Origin: RUG14223 sp051881075
GTDB taxonomy: Bacteria > Bacillota > Clostridia > Oscillospirales > Acutalibacteraceae
Length of the DNA stretch: 29,125 nucleotides
Assembly: GCA_051881075.1 (NCBI GenBank)
Contig: JBJEPE010000093.1
Location: forward strand, 1-29,125
Reading direction: 5' to 3'
Within the stretch, counting starts at the first letter, position 1. The number at the start of each line of letters is the position of its first letter. Positions 16,594 to 24,084 of the stretch are shown one piece after another. A program made the translations under genes and the position numbers. The notes beneath the pieces were generated by a model that made no database searches, was not told where the DNA came from, and was given only the letters and a program-made list of their open reading frames with translations.

Positions 16594-17664
16594 TTATCCA
16601 TTAATGTTCATTATGGTGATAGACGAGGCTTTAAGTAGGGTGTCGTCACTTGCGTAATAATTGGGCATATGGTCCGGTGTCGTACAGTACTTAACGCCCT
16701 CCACACTCATAATGATACTGAATATCTCAGAGCAATATACTCCCTGACCTATGCCTACACAAGAAAGCTTATCCGACAAAGCGGCATATACCTTGTCGTG
16801 AACCTCATCAAAGGAATAACCGTCTTGTACCGATATATATACAGTCGGTGTAATATAGGATATACTCGGACTTAACACAGTTACATCAACGTTTATTTCT
16901 CTCAGATTATCTATACGTGCCTGTATTTCATCAATGATATCCTGACTGAGAAGAACACCTTTACCTGAAACATAGATATACACCTTGCCACGCTGACCGT
17001 CCGGACGGCTGACAACATTTGCGCTGTACACACCCTTATGCTCCAGAGCAAGCTTCTTATAGTATGCGGCATTAGATCCGGTAGATATATTTTTATATGC
17101 GTCGATTATTCTGTTTCTGAATGTTTTGTCGTCCTCGGCATCACTGCCGCCGGTAAAGGGATTTTCATTGTTTACCGTTATATTTGCTATGCCCGGAGTA
17201 ACCACCACTGTAACCGTACCCGATGCCACATTACCGTTACTGCCTGCTGTCAGGGCGTGTGCATTTACGCTGTAGCTTTCACTGCCGGACTCTATGACAA
17301 CATTTTCATCGGTTATAAATCTTATAGGATTTTCTCCTGATGTAGAGCAAATCGTTCCCTTAGGCACTTCTATATCATAGCTTAATGTGTCAAATTGGGC
17401 TGAAAAGCTAAGCACACCGCTTGAGGCAACGGCGTCTTTACGTACAAGACCTCTCTGCATACCGTGCTTATCAAGCTCTGCTCCCGTGGCAGTTTCAACA
17501 AACATTTCTTTTTTAATCTTATCCAACCGTACCTGCATAGAAAATATCTCTCCTGCAAGTACCCTCATACGGTTGTCTATATCGGTAGCATCCTCAACGT
17601 CATACCCCGCATATTCCTTATATGTATCTTTCATACGTTTTAATATATCATTATAGTTATCCAT
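16594..17664 (-). CDS. Baseplate J/gp47-like protein
   Basis: A 356-residue baseplate wedge protein of the gpJ/gp47/XkdT family. The block DIDNRMRVLAGEIFSMQVRLDKI, then ATGAELDKHGMQRGL near residue 60, is the family signature; GTICSTSGENPIRF, NPFTGGSDAEDDKTFRNRII and GVYSANVVSRPDGQRGKVYIYV follow in the usual order. The length is close to PBSX XkdT. GGAGG stands 9 nt before the ATG, and the first codons overlap the stop of the gp25-like gene by eight bases. It is normally required for contractile-tail baseplates, so its presence without a sheath gene is notable. Confidence 0.92.
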   Translation of the reverse strand: MDNYNDILKRMKDTYKEYAGYDVEDATDIDNRMRVLAGEIFSMQVRLDKIKKEMFVETATGAELDKHGMQRGLVRKDAVASSGVLSFSAQFDTLSYDIEVPKGTICSTSGENPIRFITDENVVIESGSESYSVNAHALTAGSNGNVASGTVTVVVTPGIANITVNNENPFTGGSDAEDDKTFRNRIIDAYKNISTGSNAAYYKKLALEHKGVYSANVVSRPDGQRGKVYIYVSGKGVLLSQDIIDEIQARIDNLREINVDVTVLSPSISYITPTVYISVQDGYSFDEVHDKVYAALSDKLSCVGIGQGVYCSEIFSIIMSVEGVKYCTTPDHMPNYYASDDTLLKASSITIMNING

Positions 17665-18004
17665 TGACTGTCACCTCCACGCTGCCTTTTTTACCCGTAT
17701 ATTCTATGTTTACCGTTACGTTTACACCCTCAGGCAGTTTTTCAACGCTTACAGATTCAATATATATGTTTTTCAGCCGCATTAAGGCCTCACGCACAAA
17801 CATATCGGCCTGCTTTTCAAGGTATGGTTTTGAGCTGTCCAGCCGCCATAGCTCACTGCCGAGGGAGGGCATAAAGATAAAATCACCTTTTTTTATCTCC
17901 AAGCACATTTTAACCTGTTGCAATGCCTTGTAAATTCCGTCTATTGAGTACGGTTTACCGTCTTCGCCGCTGAGTAATCCACCGTTGCCTATGGCTGTAT
18001 CCAT
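17657..18004 (-). CDS. gp25/XkdS-like baseplate wedge protein
   Basis: A 115-residue homologue of T4 gp25 / P2 gpW / PBSX XkdS. The conserved core is IKKGDFIFMPSLGSELWRL, followed by AREAL-type MFVREALMRLKNIYIE and a strand-rich end. In contractile systems gp25 seeds sheath polymerisation and carries an EPR-like motif; here the corresponding loop is less clear. GGAGGTG precedes the ATG and the gene overlaps baseplate J. Confidence 0.82.
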   Translation of the reverse strand: MDTAIGNGGLLSGEDGKPYSIDGIYKALQQVKMCLEIKKGDFIFMPSLGSELWRLDSSKPYLEKQADMFVREALMRLKNIYIESVSVEKLPEGVNVTVNIEYTGKKGSVEVTVNG

Positions 18005-18018
18005 AGAAAAAACACCTC

Positions 18019-18375
18019 CTAACCGACTGTTTCTCCGTTTATTTTAAAATTCTTACATACAACCTCTACCGTACCGTCATTTTTAAGCAGTATAGATGAG
18101 CCTGCCGCACAATACAACATAAGCTCGCCCTCATTAAGTGAGCTTACTTTTGAGCTTATACCCAGACATATATTAGTCTGTTCAAGCGGCAGGATAACGG
18201 TTTCTGCGCCACACGGCGGCTTATATGCCACACCGTAGGGTGTTACGCTGGCTATATCTCTGTACTGCTGAGTTCCCTGTACATCAAGCTTTGCTCCGCT
18301 GTTACCGGTTACGGTACCTATACCTGCCTTACGTCCGCCCTTGATGTTAGAGTTAATAGTATTAAGTATCCACAT
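18019..18375 (-). CDS. Baseplate spike/assembly protein (gpV or XkdR-like)
   Basis: A 118-residue protein with an OB-like N-terminal part (GIGTVTG, IASVTPYGVAYKPPCGAETVILP) and a C-terminal beta-hairpin ending (GELMLYCAAGSSILLKNDGTVEVVCKN), the form expected for the trimeric puncturing spike under the hub. It is much shorter than P2 gpV. A TTG at 18381 overlaps the hub stop, but the ATG at 18375 with AGAAGG 7 nt upstream is preferred. Lies between hub and gp25, as in Mu and PBSX. Confidence 0.75.
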   Translation of the reverse strand: MWILNTINSNIKGGRKAGIGTVTGNSGAKLDVQGTQQYRDIASVTPYGVAYKPPCGAETVILPLEQTNICLGISSKVSSLNEGELMLYCAAGSSILLKNDGTVEVVCKNFKINGETVG

Positions 18376-18377
18376 AG

Positions 18378-19310
18378 TCAAACCTTCTCTCTTAACCTAA
18401 GCTCTGTACGTTCACCTGACCCGTCAAGTGTAAATTCTACACTATATACGACCAAACCCTGATGATTACCTATTATATCATCGTCTATTGAGGCATTGCT
18501 CTCAAGAACATCCAGCATTCTGCCGGGACAGCTTACTATATAGGTAAGCCTGTTTTTTAATGATTTTTCTATCATTTTATCCGCTATGCTCAGGTATTCG
18601 TTCGGCTCCTCAGCACAGTTAAGATACCTCACATTATATATGCCTCGGTCTATGGCGTTTTCGTTACGCATTTCATAGCTATAGTCACCGTTTACGTTCA
18701 GTCTGGCAAATACGTGCGATATCTGGCCGTGCCGCTTTAGCGACTGAGATATTGCGCTGTATATTATGCCATCCTTATTGGATAGCTTTATATGATTATC
18801 ATTTGCGGCATTGCTAAGGCCAAGGTATCCGTCTGCGGTTATCTTTGGATTAACACGTAAAAAGCGTGAACAAAAATCTTCTAAGACCTGCCAGTTACTC
18901 ATACCCTTGTCTACCGTGTATGTAGTACCGAAAGATCCCTCGCCGCCTATAACGCCCTTAATGCCGTATGGTTTAAGGCATTTTTCGTAGATTATATCAA
19001 TAGACGGCAGTACATAACTGCGTGGGTATGCTTCGCTGTCAAGCAGGGGGGCAGCCATACTTCGGCAGATAATGCGAAATAAAGCCGCACCGTCCTTAAT
19101 AAAGGTCAGTTGTTCATCTATAACACCGCTGAATATAACCTCGCCGCCGTCAGTTACCTTTATCTGTGAAAGCTCCGGCAGCTTATCGTCAAGTTCAAAT
19201 ATTGCCGTCAGGCTGTCGGCAGGAACATTTTCTTCCTTAAGTATATTAAGTGATAAAGGATACGGCAGAGTAATACTGTTTTTGTTGATGTCAAATACTT
19301 CAATTATCAT
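18378..19310 (-). CDS. Baseplate hub protein (late control D / XkdQ-like)
   Basis: A 310-residue protein of the gpD/gp27/XkdQ hub group that crowns the spike. Recognisable blocks are FSGVIDEQL (about 55-63), a central WQVLEDFCSRFLRVNPKITADGYL and a C-terminal strand region ending GERTELRLREKV. ATG overlaps the stop of the LysM gene (ATGA), implying coupled translation. Order LysM, hub, spike, gp25 is the contractile-phage order. Confidence 0.82.
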   Translation of the reverse strand: MIIEVFDINKNSITLPYPLSLNILKEENVPADSLTAIFELDDKLPELSQIKVTDGGEVIFSGVIDEQLTFIKDGAALFRIICRSMAAPLLDSEAYPRSYVLPSIDIIYEKCLKPYGIKGVIGGEGSFGTTYTVDKGMSNWQVLEDFCSRFLRVNPKITADGYLGLSNAANDNHIKLSNKDGIIYSAISQSLKRHGQISHVFARLNVNGDYSYEMRNENAIDRGIYNVRYLNCAEEPNEYLSIADKMIEKSLKNRLTYIVSCPGRMLDVLESNASIDDDIIGNHQGLVVYSVEFTLDGSGERTELRLREKV

Positions 19311-19831
19311 ATAAATACCTCTTTACCGGGTGGAATGGCAGTGTACGGTGTTTCAATATCGGGGTTCCTTTGTACCAAGGTTTCTATATCCACATTATGT
19401 GATGCCGCTAGTTCCCACAGATTAGTATTACTGTTAGTGGTTATACTGCCCGGCTCGTTATTAGAGAATGTGTCGGTTAAGTTCAGTTTTTCGATAAACT
19501 TGAAGGCATATCCTATAACGCCGCTTTTCGGTTCTCTTGTTAATGAAAGCTCCTTAAATACTGCGGTAAACGGAGGTATTCCCGGTATAGATAAAACACC
19601 TTCTACTCCGCTTTCCTGTAGCTGTGATATTCTGATGAAGTCCTCGGAAGAATTATCACCGTACAGCTCACCTTCACCGATAACGGTGCGTGCCTTAATA
19701 CCGCAGTCGTTGTACACTTCTCCGTAGTACGGCACGGTAATGCTTTTTACATTACGGTCATAAAAGATTTTAAGCGTATGCGGATTATGAGGCAATATCT
19801 CACCGTTAAATCTTAAGGTGGGTAAATTCAT
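19307..19831 (-). CDS. LysM-domain tail/baseplate protein (XkdP-like)
   Basis: A 174-residue protein. The first 115 residues resemble the DNA-circularisation/XkdP-type beta domain (VKSITVPYYGEVYNDCG, VEGVLSIPGIPPFTAVF). Residues about 131-174 form a LysM domain: LWELAASHNVDIETLVQRNP then IPPGKEVFI. In PBSX-like tails LysM proteins connect tape measure, tube and hub; in this cluster it directly follows the tube-like gene and the mini-ORF. GGAGG stands 10 nt before the ATG. It should not be mistaken for a lysis enzyme: there is no hydrolase domain. Confidence 0.83.
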   Translation of the reverse strand: MNLPTLRFNGEILPHNPHTLKIFYDRNVKSITVPYYGEVYNDCGIKARTVIGEGELYGDNSSEDFIRISQLQESGVEGVLSIPGIPPFTAVFKELSLTREPKSGVIGYAFKFIEKLNLTDTFSNNEPGSITTNSNTNLWELAASHNVDIETLVQRNPDIETPYTAIPPGKEVFI

Positions 19832-19845
19832 AAGCCCATGACCTC

Positions 19846-20022
19846 CTACCTTGTTTTAGCTTCGTTCTCATCATTTAAAAAATGTGAATAACGGCGAGAA
19901 TCGTTTTCAAGCATGGTTGAAAGCTCGTCCATGTTACTTCTGCCGCCTAACAGCTTATCGGCGTAGTACTGTATTAGCTGACGTTGATAAGCCATCTGAT
20001 AATATTCATTGTCAAAAATCAA
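19846..20022 (-). CDS. 58-residue mini-ORF at the tape-measure position
   Basis: A small frame starting at TTG 20022 with GGAGG at 20031-20035, eight nt upstream, and stopping with TAG at 19846-19848. It encodes a hydrophilic, probably helical peptide (NEYYQMAYQRQLIQYYADKL, then DELSTMLENDSRRYSHFLND). The gap between neighbouring genes is fully used by it. In contractile phages this spot holds tail-assembly chaperones and the long tape measure. It could be a minimal tape measure or a chaperone remnant; no homology is recognised. The good ribosome binding site and tight packing support that it is translated. Confidence 0.65.
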   Translation of the reverse strand: MIFDNEYYQMAYQRQLIQYYADKLLGGRSNMDELSTMLENDSRRYSHFLNDENEAKTR

Positions 20023-20024
20023 TG

Positions 20025-20387
20025 TTAATTCCTCCTTAGCGCCGACAGCGTAATATCCGTATATATCTTATTGTCATCATCACTGCGTAAATTGTATTTT
20101 AATATCCTGCACTGTGTATAGGTATGCAGGTCGTTCTTCATTCCTGCCGTTACGCTTAATTCATCCGATGTGATATCCGCCTGTGTGCGTATGTCACCGT
20201 AAGCGGTAAGGTGAACCGTATATGTATTATTCTGTACTACCTGAGCTATTGGCCTATCTTCACCGAAAGCCCTGATATCGTAATGGGATACGGTTTCTTC
20301 ACAGTCAAAGAATATAATGCCGCTTATGCAGGTGCCGTTAATAATGACGGTTACGTCCGACATATCGGGCAATTTAGCAGTTGACAT
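20025..20387 (-). CDS. Putative tail tube-like protein
   Basis: A 120-residue beta-rich protein. It alternates short strands (VTVIINGTCISGIIFFDCEE, TYTVHLTAYGDI, YTDITLSALRRN), and the VDG-type hairpin start, then a polar 'FGEDRP' loop, then strands, fits the fold of phage tube or tail-completion proteins, but the match is by shape rather than by clear sequence. The start at 20387 follows GGAGG by 9 nt; the open frame begins 18 nt further upstream inside the preceding gene. If it is a tube protein, a non-contractile tube could exist without a sheath. Confidence 0.5.
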   Translation of the reverse strand: MSTAKLPDMSDVTVIINGTCISGIIFFDCEETVSHYDIRAFGEDRPIAQVVQNNTYTVHLTAYGDIRTQADITSDELSVTAGMKNDLHTYTQCRILKYNLRSDDDNKIYTDITLSALRRN

Positions 20388-20388
20388 A

Positions 20389-20829
20389 TTACAATGCCTC
20401 CTCAAATATAAATGCCGAAAGCTGTATCCTTAAGGATGCAGTAAAGGCGTGCATATTACTGTCAAAGCTTAAGTTACCTGTAGTTATTTTGTCTACAGAG
20501 GCATTTACCGTATGCAGCTTGCTTTTAAGCACATCGGATATTTTACATAATGCAGATATACATCCGTTACCGCCTGATGAGGTGCTCGCATATAACTTGA
20601 CCTCTACCTCAAATGTACCTAAATATCCCTTTTCTCCGTCTGCTACAAGCTTATTTGCGGTTGCTGATGTCAAGGATGAGCCTCCGGCAAGTACACACGC
20701 ACAAATTCCGCAAAGCGGCATAGATATCTTACGGTTGTCATAGCCGATATAAAACCTTATATCACGCAAGGAGTTATCACGTAGCAGGATATTATATATA
20801 TCGTCCTGTATGCTTTTAAGCTCATTCAT
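20389..20829 (-). CDS. Tail-completion/tail-terminator-like protein
   Basis: A 146-residue protein in the position of phage tail terminators (lambda gpU, PBSX XkdJ region). It begins with a helix (NELKSIQDDIYNILL) and continues as strands and a helix (GTFEVEVKLYASTS, ISALCKISDVLKSKL) before closing with strands, the usual alpha-beta arrangement of that family. ATG overlaps the stop of the preceding gene by a few bases. Assignment rests mainly on order and secondary-structure pattern. Confidence 0.55.
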   Translation of the reverse strand: MNELKSIQDDIYNILLRDNSLRDIRFYIGYDNRKISMPLCGICACVLAGGSSLTSATANKLVADGEKGYLGTFEVEVKLYASTSSGGNGCISALCKISDVLKSKLHTVNASVDKITTGNLSFDSNMHAFTASLRIQLSAFIFEEAL

Positions 20830-21205
20830 AGGCAGTCACCTCCTGATCTTGTATAGGTGTATGCTTGGCGAGTATTGCCCAGATGTATATTACCTCATCG
20901 TTACATACAAAGGGCTCGGCACGTTTTATGTAAAATTCATCACCGTTCATGCTGAGTATTACAGAGGCAGTACAGTTATCAAACCTGAGTGACGGATCAC
21001 CCATATACAGATAATGTCCGCCGTCCAGCTCTCCGGGCTGTAGATAGCTGTTTCCTATATACATTTTATTTTTATAACGTAATGGCTGAATAAAAGCCTT
21101 TGTCGGTACAGCCTCAGTATAAGTACCGTTTTTATCTAAAAGGCGATATGATACGTCTGACCCGTATCGCTTAAGTACTTTCATAAAATCTGTTTTTCTG
21201 CTCAA
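20822..21205 (-). CDS. Head-closure/neck protein
   Basis: A 127-residue protein at the site of head-tail joining proteins (PBSX XkdH / YqbH type). The beta-rich pattern (AFIQPLRYKNKMYIGN, HYLYMGDPSLRF, VIYIWAILAKHTP) with the statement 'LQPGELDGGHYLYMGDP' is common in neck proteins of siphoviral and myoviral clostridial phages. It uses TTG as start, placed 9 nt after GGAGG. Beginning 69 nt after the connector stop, it follows the only sizeable gap of the operon, which holds a hairpin. Confidence 0.62.
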   Translation of the reverse strand: MSRKTDFMKVLKRYGSDVSYRLLDKNGTYTEAVPTKAFIQPLRYKNKMYIGNSYLQPGELDGGHYLYMGDPSLRFDNCTASVILSMNGDEFYIKRAEPFVCNDEVIYIWAILAKHTPIQDQEVTAYE

Positions 21206-21233
21206 GGACTATCTCCTCCTGACTAAGCCTCAC

Positions 21234-21264
21234 GGGCTATAAAAACCGTAGATTTTTACAGCCC
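21234..21264 (-). promoter_or_regulatory. Intra-operon RNA hairpin between two head-tail joining genes
   Basis: In the minus-strand RNA GGGCU-G-UAAAAA pairs with UUUUUA-U-AGCCC: a 12-bp stem with one G-U pair and a 7-nt loop. On the plus strand the same position is an A-C mismatch. No T-tract follows, so it is more likely an RNA processing, stability or translation element than a terminator. Confidence 0.6.
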
Positions 21265-21274
21265 ATATATAAGT

Positions 21275-21634
21275 TTATGTTGCAATAAAGGTAAAGTCGT
21301 CATCCCTAATAAGGTGGGATATCTCCTTCTTTGCCTGCATCCATAGTGCAAGCGCATGATCTGCGGCTGCGCCAAGTCCGTCAAGCGAAAAATCACCTGC
21401 CGAAAAGCCCCTTGCAGAACCCGACCCCATAAGGAAAAGCGTGTATTTATAGAAGCTTAGCGCCGCAGCGGCTCCCTCAAGCATACTGATATCTGCTTCT
21501 GACGGTTCGGTAATAGCGGTTATGCTGTCTATATGATTCATAGAGTCAGTACAGATATCGGTAAAATCGGAGGTTTGAGCTATGCTCAGGTCGGCAAGCA
21601 CGGCAAACCTTGCAATAATTCTATTCAGATCCAC
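21275..21634 (-). CDS. Head-tail connector-like protein
   Basis: A 119-residue, mainly helical protein directly downstream of the major capsid gene, the usual site of the gp6/gp15-type connector. Helical stretches are LNRIIARFAVLADLSIAQ, ISMLEGAAAALSFYKYTLFL and ADHALALWMQAKKEISHLI. GTG start at 21634, with GGTGAG upstream. The family cannot be fixed by eye, but position and helicity support a connector. Confidence 0.55.
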   Translation of the reverse strand: MDLNRIIARFAVLADLSIAQTSDFTDICTDSMNHIDSITAITEPSEADISMLEGAAAALSFYKYTLFLMGSGSARGFSAGDFSLDGLGAAADHALALWMQAKKEISHLIRDDDFTFIAT

Positions 21635-21648
21635 TGTATCTCACCGTC

Positions 21649-22668
21649 TTAAAATTCAGATTTTAGCTCTACGGATGATTCCTGCAATATCTTGGAGTAG
21701 CCTGCTATACAAGAGATAACCGTTCTTTCAAGCTGTCTGTCGATAAGCTTGTCATGTTCTACCATAACATCGCCTGCCTTTATCATTTCAACTGTATATC
21801 TGCTGTCAAGGCCGATTATCATTGATGTTTCCTCTGTAGGCGCACGTAAAAGCTTAGCTCCGAACGGAGTTACCATTTTACCTGTAACGTTAAAGTTTAC
21901 TCCCATGCTTCCGTCACGCATTTCGTTCATCATCAGTATCTTTTTGATATATTGCGGTGAAGCAACAAGCACATTCATCTTATACGGGAATATGGCGGAG
22001 TACATATTGATAAGGTCGGCATATGTAGGAAACTCGCTTTCCGATACCGGGTCGATAGTCGTTATATCCTGTGCCAGGCTCTCACCGTAGCGTATCTCTG
22101 ACATACAGTCACCAAACTGTCTTACGGCAATGTGGTCGCCTATCTGCTTAAGTATAGTAGAGAATACGTCTATCTTCTGGAACTTTAAAGATTCATAAGA
22201 AGCTGTTATTACACGTCCACGCTTAAAGAGCTTGACAAGCTTTTCATTAAGGGTAATATTCGTTTCGGGAATGGTGCTTCCCTCGGTTACTCCCGATAGC
22301 TCAAGAGCGCTCTGACTCATTGCGGAATGAATACTTCTGTAATCATATGAGTCTGCATATGTAACGCTGGCCACTATATCATTAACAAGGTTGTTTCCGT
22401 CCATAGATGTGGTTACAACACGTCTGATATATTCGGGGAATAATGTTGAGGACTGATTTGTTTGGTAAAACTTTGCTATAGGGTCAGACTTAGGGCCGCT
22501 TACCTTTATGTCAAAACGCTTTAGCTGACGCTGAAAGGCATCTAAGCCCTCAAGCTCAGTGTTTCTGTAGTTTTCGGAGGGATCCAGCTCCTCCAGCACC
22601 TCAGTAAAGTTTTTACCTGTAACTGTGTACATACCTTTTTCAAGGCTTATGTTGTCATAGTAGGCCAT
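21649..22668 (-). CDS. Major capsid protein
   Basis: A 339-residue HK97-fold-type shell protein. It has the usual length, follows the protease and decoration genes, and contains characteristic stretches: FPEYIRRVVTTSMDGNN (N-arm/E-loop region) and the P-domain-like ISVRQ-type AVRQFGDCMSEI with AGDVMVEHDKLIDRQLERT near the C-terminus, the common ending of XkdG/encapsulin-like capsids. The protein is intact, and ATG has AAAGGATG-type spacing from AAAGGA. The shell would be built in the cytoplasm around a protease-processed scaffold. Confidence 0.85.
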   Translation of the reverse strand: MAYYDNISLEKGMYTVTGKNFTEVLEELDPSENYRNTELEGLDAFQRQLKRFDIKVSGPKSDPIAKFYQTNQSSTLFPEYIRRVVTTSMDGNNLVNDIVASVTYADSYDYRSIHSAMSQSALELSGVTEGSTIPETNITLNEKLVKLFKRGRVITASYESLKFQKIDVFSTILKQIGDHIAVRQFGDCMSEIRYGESLAQDITTIDPVSESEFPTYADLINMYSAIFPYKMNVLVASPQYIKKILMMNEMRDGSMGVNFNVTGKMVTPFGAKLLRAPTEETSMIIGLDSRYTVEMIKAGDVMVEHDKLIDRQLERTVISCIAGYSKILQESSVELKSEF

Positions 22669-22697
22669 AAATTAATACATCCTTTCTTTGTTAATTA

Positions 22698-23042
22698 TCA
22701 GAGTAAAAAGCCTGCGATGTGGTTATCCGCATCAGCCTTTACTACCCATACACCCTTGCCGTTTTCACTTGCCTTAATACCTCCGTTGCCGTCTGCCGCT
22801 ATTTTTATGTAGCCTACACTTACGCCGTCACCGGTAAACGGCAGTTCTACATATCCGCTTATCTGTGCTGAAACGTAGCTTCTTGACTGACTGCTGACAA
22901 CGCCGAAAATAATATCTCCGTCATTACATGGGCTTATGCCGTCATTGCCGTTTAATGTTATGGGCTTGCCGATAAGGTCAACCTTTGTTCTGTGTTCAAA
23001 TGTCATGGTTTCGCTGTTATAGCCGTAAAATTGATTATACAT
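22698..23042 (-). CDS. Capsid decoration-like small protein
   Basis: A 114-residue beta-rich protein between protease and capsid genes, the place of head decoration or DUF2190-type cement proteins. KPITLNGNDGISPCNDGDIIFGVV and GYVELPFTGDGVSVGYIKI match the 'switch-in of propionate/cement' beta-barrel style. The frame is open 9 nt upstream (GTG at 23051), but the ATG at 23042 lies 10 nt from AAGGAG and is preferred. Function by position and fold impression. Confidence 0.6.
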   Translation of the reverse strand: MYNQFYGYNSETMTFEHRTKVDLIGKPITLNGNDGISPCNDGDIIFGVVSSQSRSYVSAQISGYVELPFTGDGVSVGYIKIAADGNGGIKASENGKGVWVVKADADNHIAGFLL

Positions 23043-23060
23043 AATACACACACTCCTTGA

Positions 23061-24071
23061 TTAAATTTTAAATGCGTTGTTTGTTCCGTCCTTTGCGTTC
23101 GTATTCCTGATTTGTTCGCCGTATTCTTTACCTGCATAAAGCGACGGAGTACATACAGGGTCGTCGCCTGCCTTTGTGCCGTATGCACTCTTAAATGCTT
23201 TAAGAGTCTCAAAGTCCATACAATCCGCAAGCTTCTCCATTATCTCCGTTTTTATCTCCGGATAGACTATTGCGCTTAATCTTACTACATCCCTTTTAAG
23301 ATCTTCTTTATATGTTTTGCCGATTTCCGCAAAGTCCTCAAGCGAGCTTATGTAATCATGCAGCTTTGCGGCGTTTTCCGCAGTGAGGTGTACCTCATTG
23401 CCTGCGCCGAGCATCTTCTTTATATCGCCCACATCAAGCACCTCTTTTCTGTTGTTATTCATATTGCTAAAGCTCTTTATAACTCCTGCTTCACGTTGAG
23501 CCGGTACTGCAACGAATGACCACTCATAGGCGTCCGTAGGTGAGCTAAGTACTGTATGGCAAAGCTTGCCCGCATAGTATTTTCCTAACTGATGCTTGCA
23601 GGTGCCTTCTCTTAATTCCTTACCGCATACCGAGCATTGCTTTTTACTTATTGCACAGCCAACGCTTACCTCTTTACGTATGCCTGAATCAAGCAGAAGT
23701 ATAAGCTCTCTGTTACCTTCAGTTATAGGTAAATATGCCTTTGCAACAAGCCTGTGATAAATCTCGCCTGCCTGAGTTTGTTTGTCCGGAATGTTTTCAA
23801 CATAACACTTATATATTCGTGCAATCTGATTTTCAGTTTTTGCCTCATGGTTGAAAACACCTGTTTTGCCAACGTATAATTCAGCAAGAGTGTTAAGAGC
23901 ATCTATTGAAAATCTTTCAAGATCCCTGTCTATCTCATTGTCACACAATACCACGCTAAAGGTGTACAGCTCGTCTGCCGTCATTTCACGGCGTGTATAT
24001 TTATTGATAAGCGCAAGCTCGTCCTGTGGCAAAGTAACGGATGCGCTTTTAATTATCGTACCGTTTTTCAA
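23061..24071 (-). CDS. Prohead protease (XkdF-like) with zinc-knuckle insert
   Basis: A 336-residue protein combining a prohead serine-protease-like domain with a C-terminal helical scaffold-like part. The protease His is likely in GVFNHEAKTENQIARI and the Ser in KEVSVGCA. A CxxC-x8-C-x-H cluster (CSVCGKELREGTCKH) follows the Ser, a small zinc-binding loop found in some clostridial phage proteases. The C-terminal third, after MNNNRKEVLDVGDIKKML, is helical and probably serves as scaffold. TTG at 24071 is chosen: GGAGG is 7 nt upstream, whereas the longer frame to 24146 would run inside the portal gene. Capsid maturation should need it. Confidence 0.78.
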   Translation of the reverse strand: MKNGTIIKSASVTLPQDELALINKYTRREMTADELYTFSVVLCDNEIDRDLERFSIDALNTLAELYVGKTGVFNHEAKTENQIARIYKCYVENIPDKQTQAGEIYHRLVAKAYLPITEGNRELILLLDSGIRKEVSVGCAISKKQCSVCGKELREGTCKHQLGKYYAGKLCHTVLSSPTDAYEWSFVAVPAQREAGVIKSFSNMNNNRKEVLDVGDIKKMLGAGNEVHLTAENAAKLHDYISSLEDFAEIGKTYKEDLKRDVVRLSAIVYPEIKTEIMEKLADCMDFETLKAFKSAYGTKAGDDPVCTPSLYAGKEYGEQIRNTNAKDGTNNAFKI

Positions 24072-24084
24072 TGTTTCGCCTCCC

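Noticed and set aside
19307..19831. LysM protein as an endolysin
   Set aside because: It has only a LysM fold and a tail-like N-terminal domain, without amidase, muramidase or peptidase motifs; position fits XkdP-type tail proteins.
20025..20829. Programmed frameshift joining tail-chaperone ORFs
   Set aside because: The ORFs have separate starts with ribosome binding sites, and I saw no slippery heptamer with a fitting overlap.
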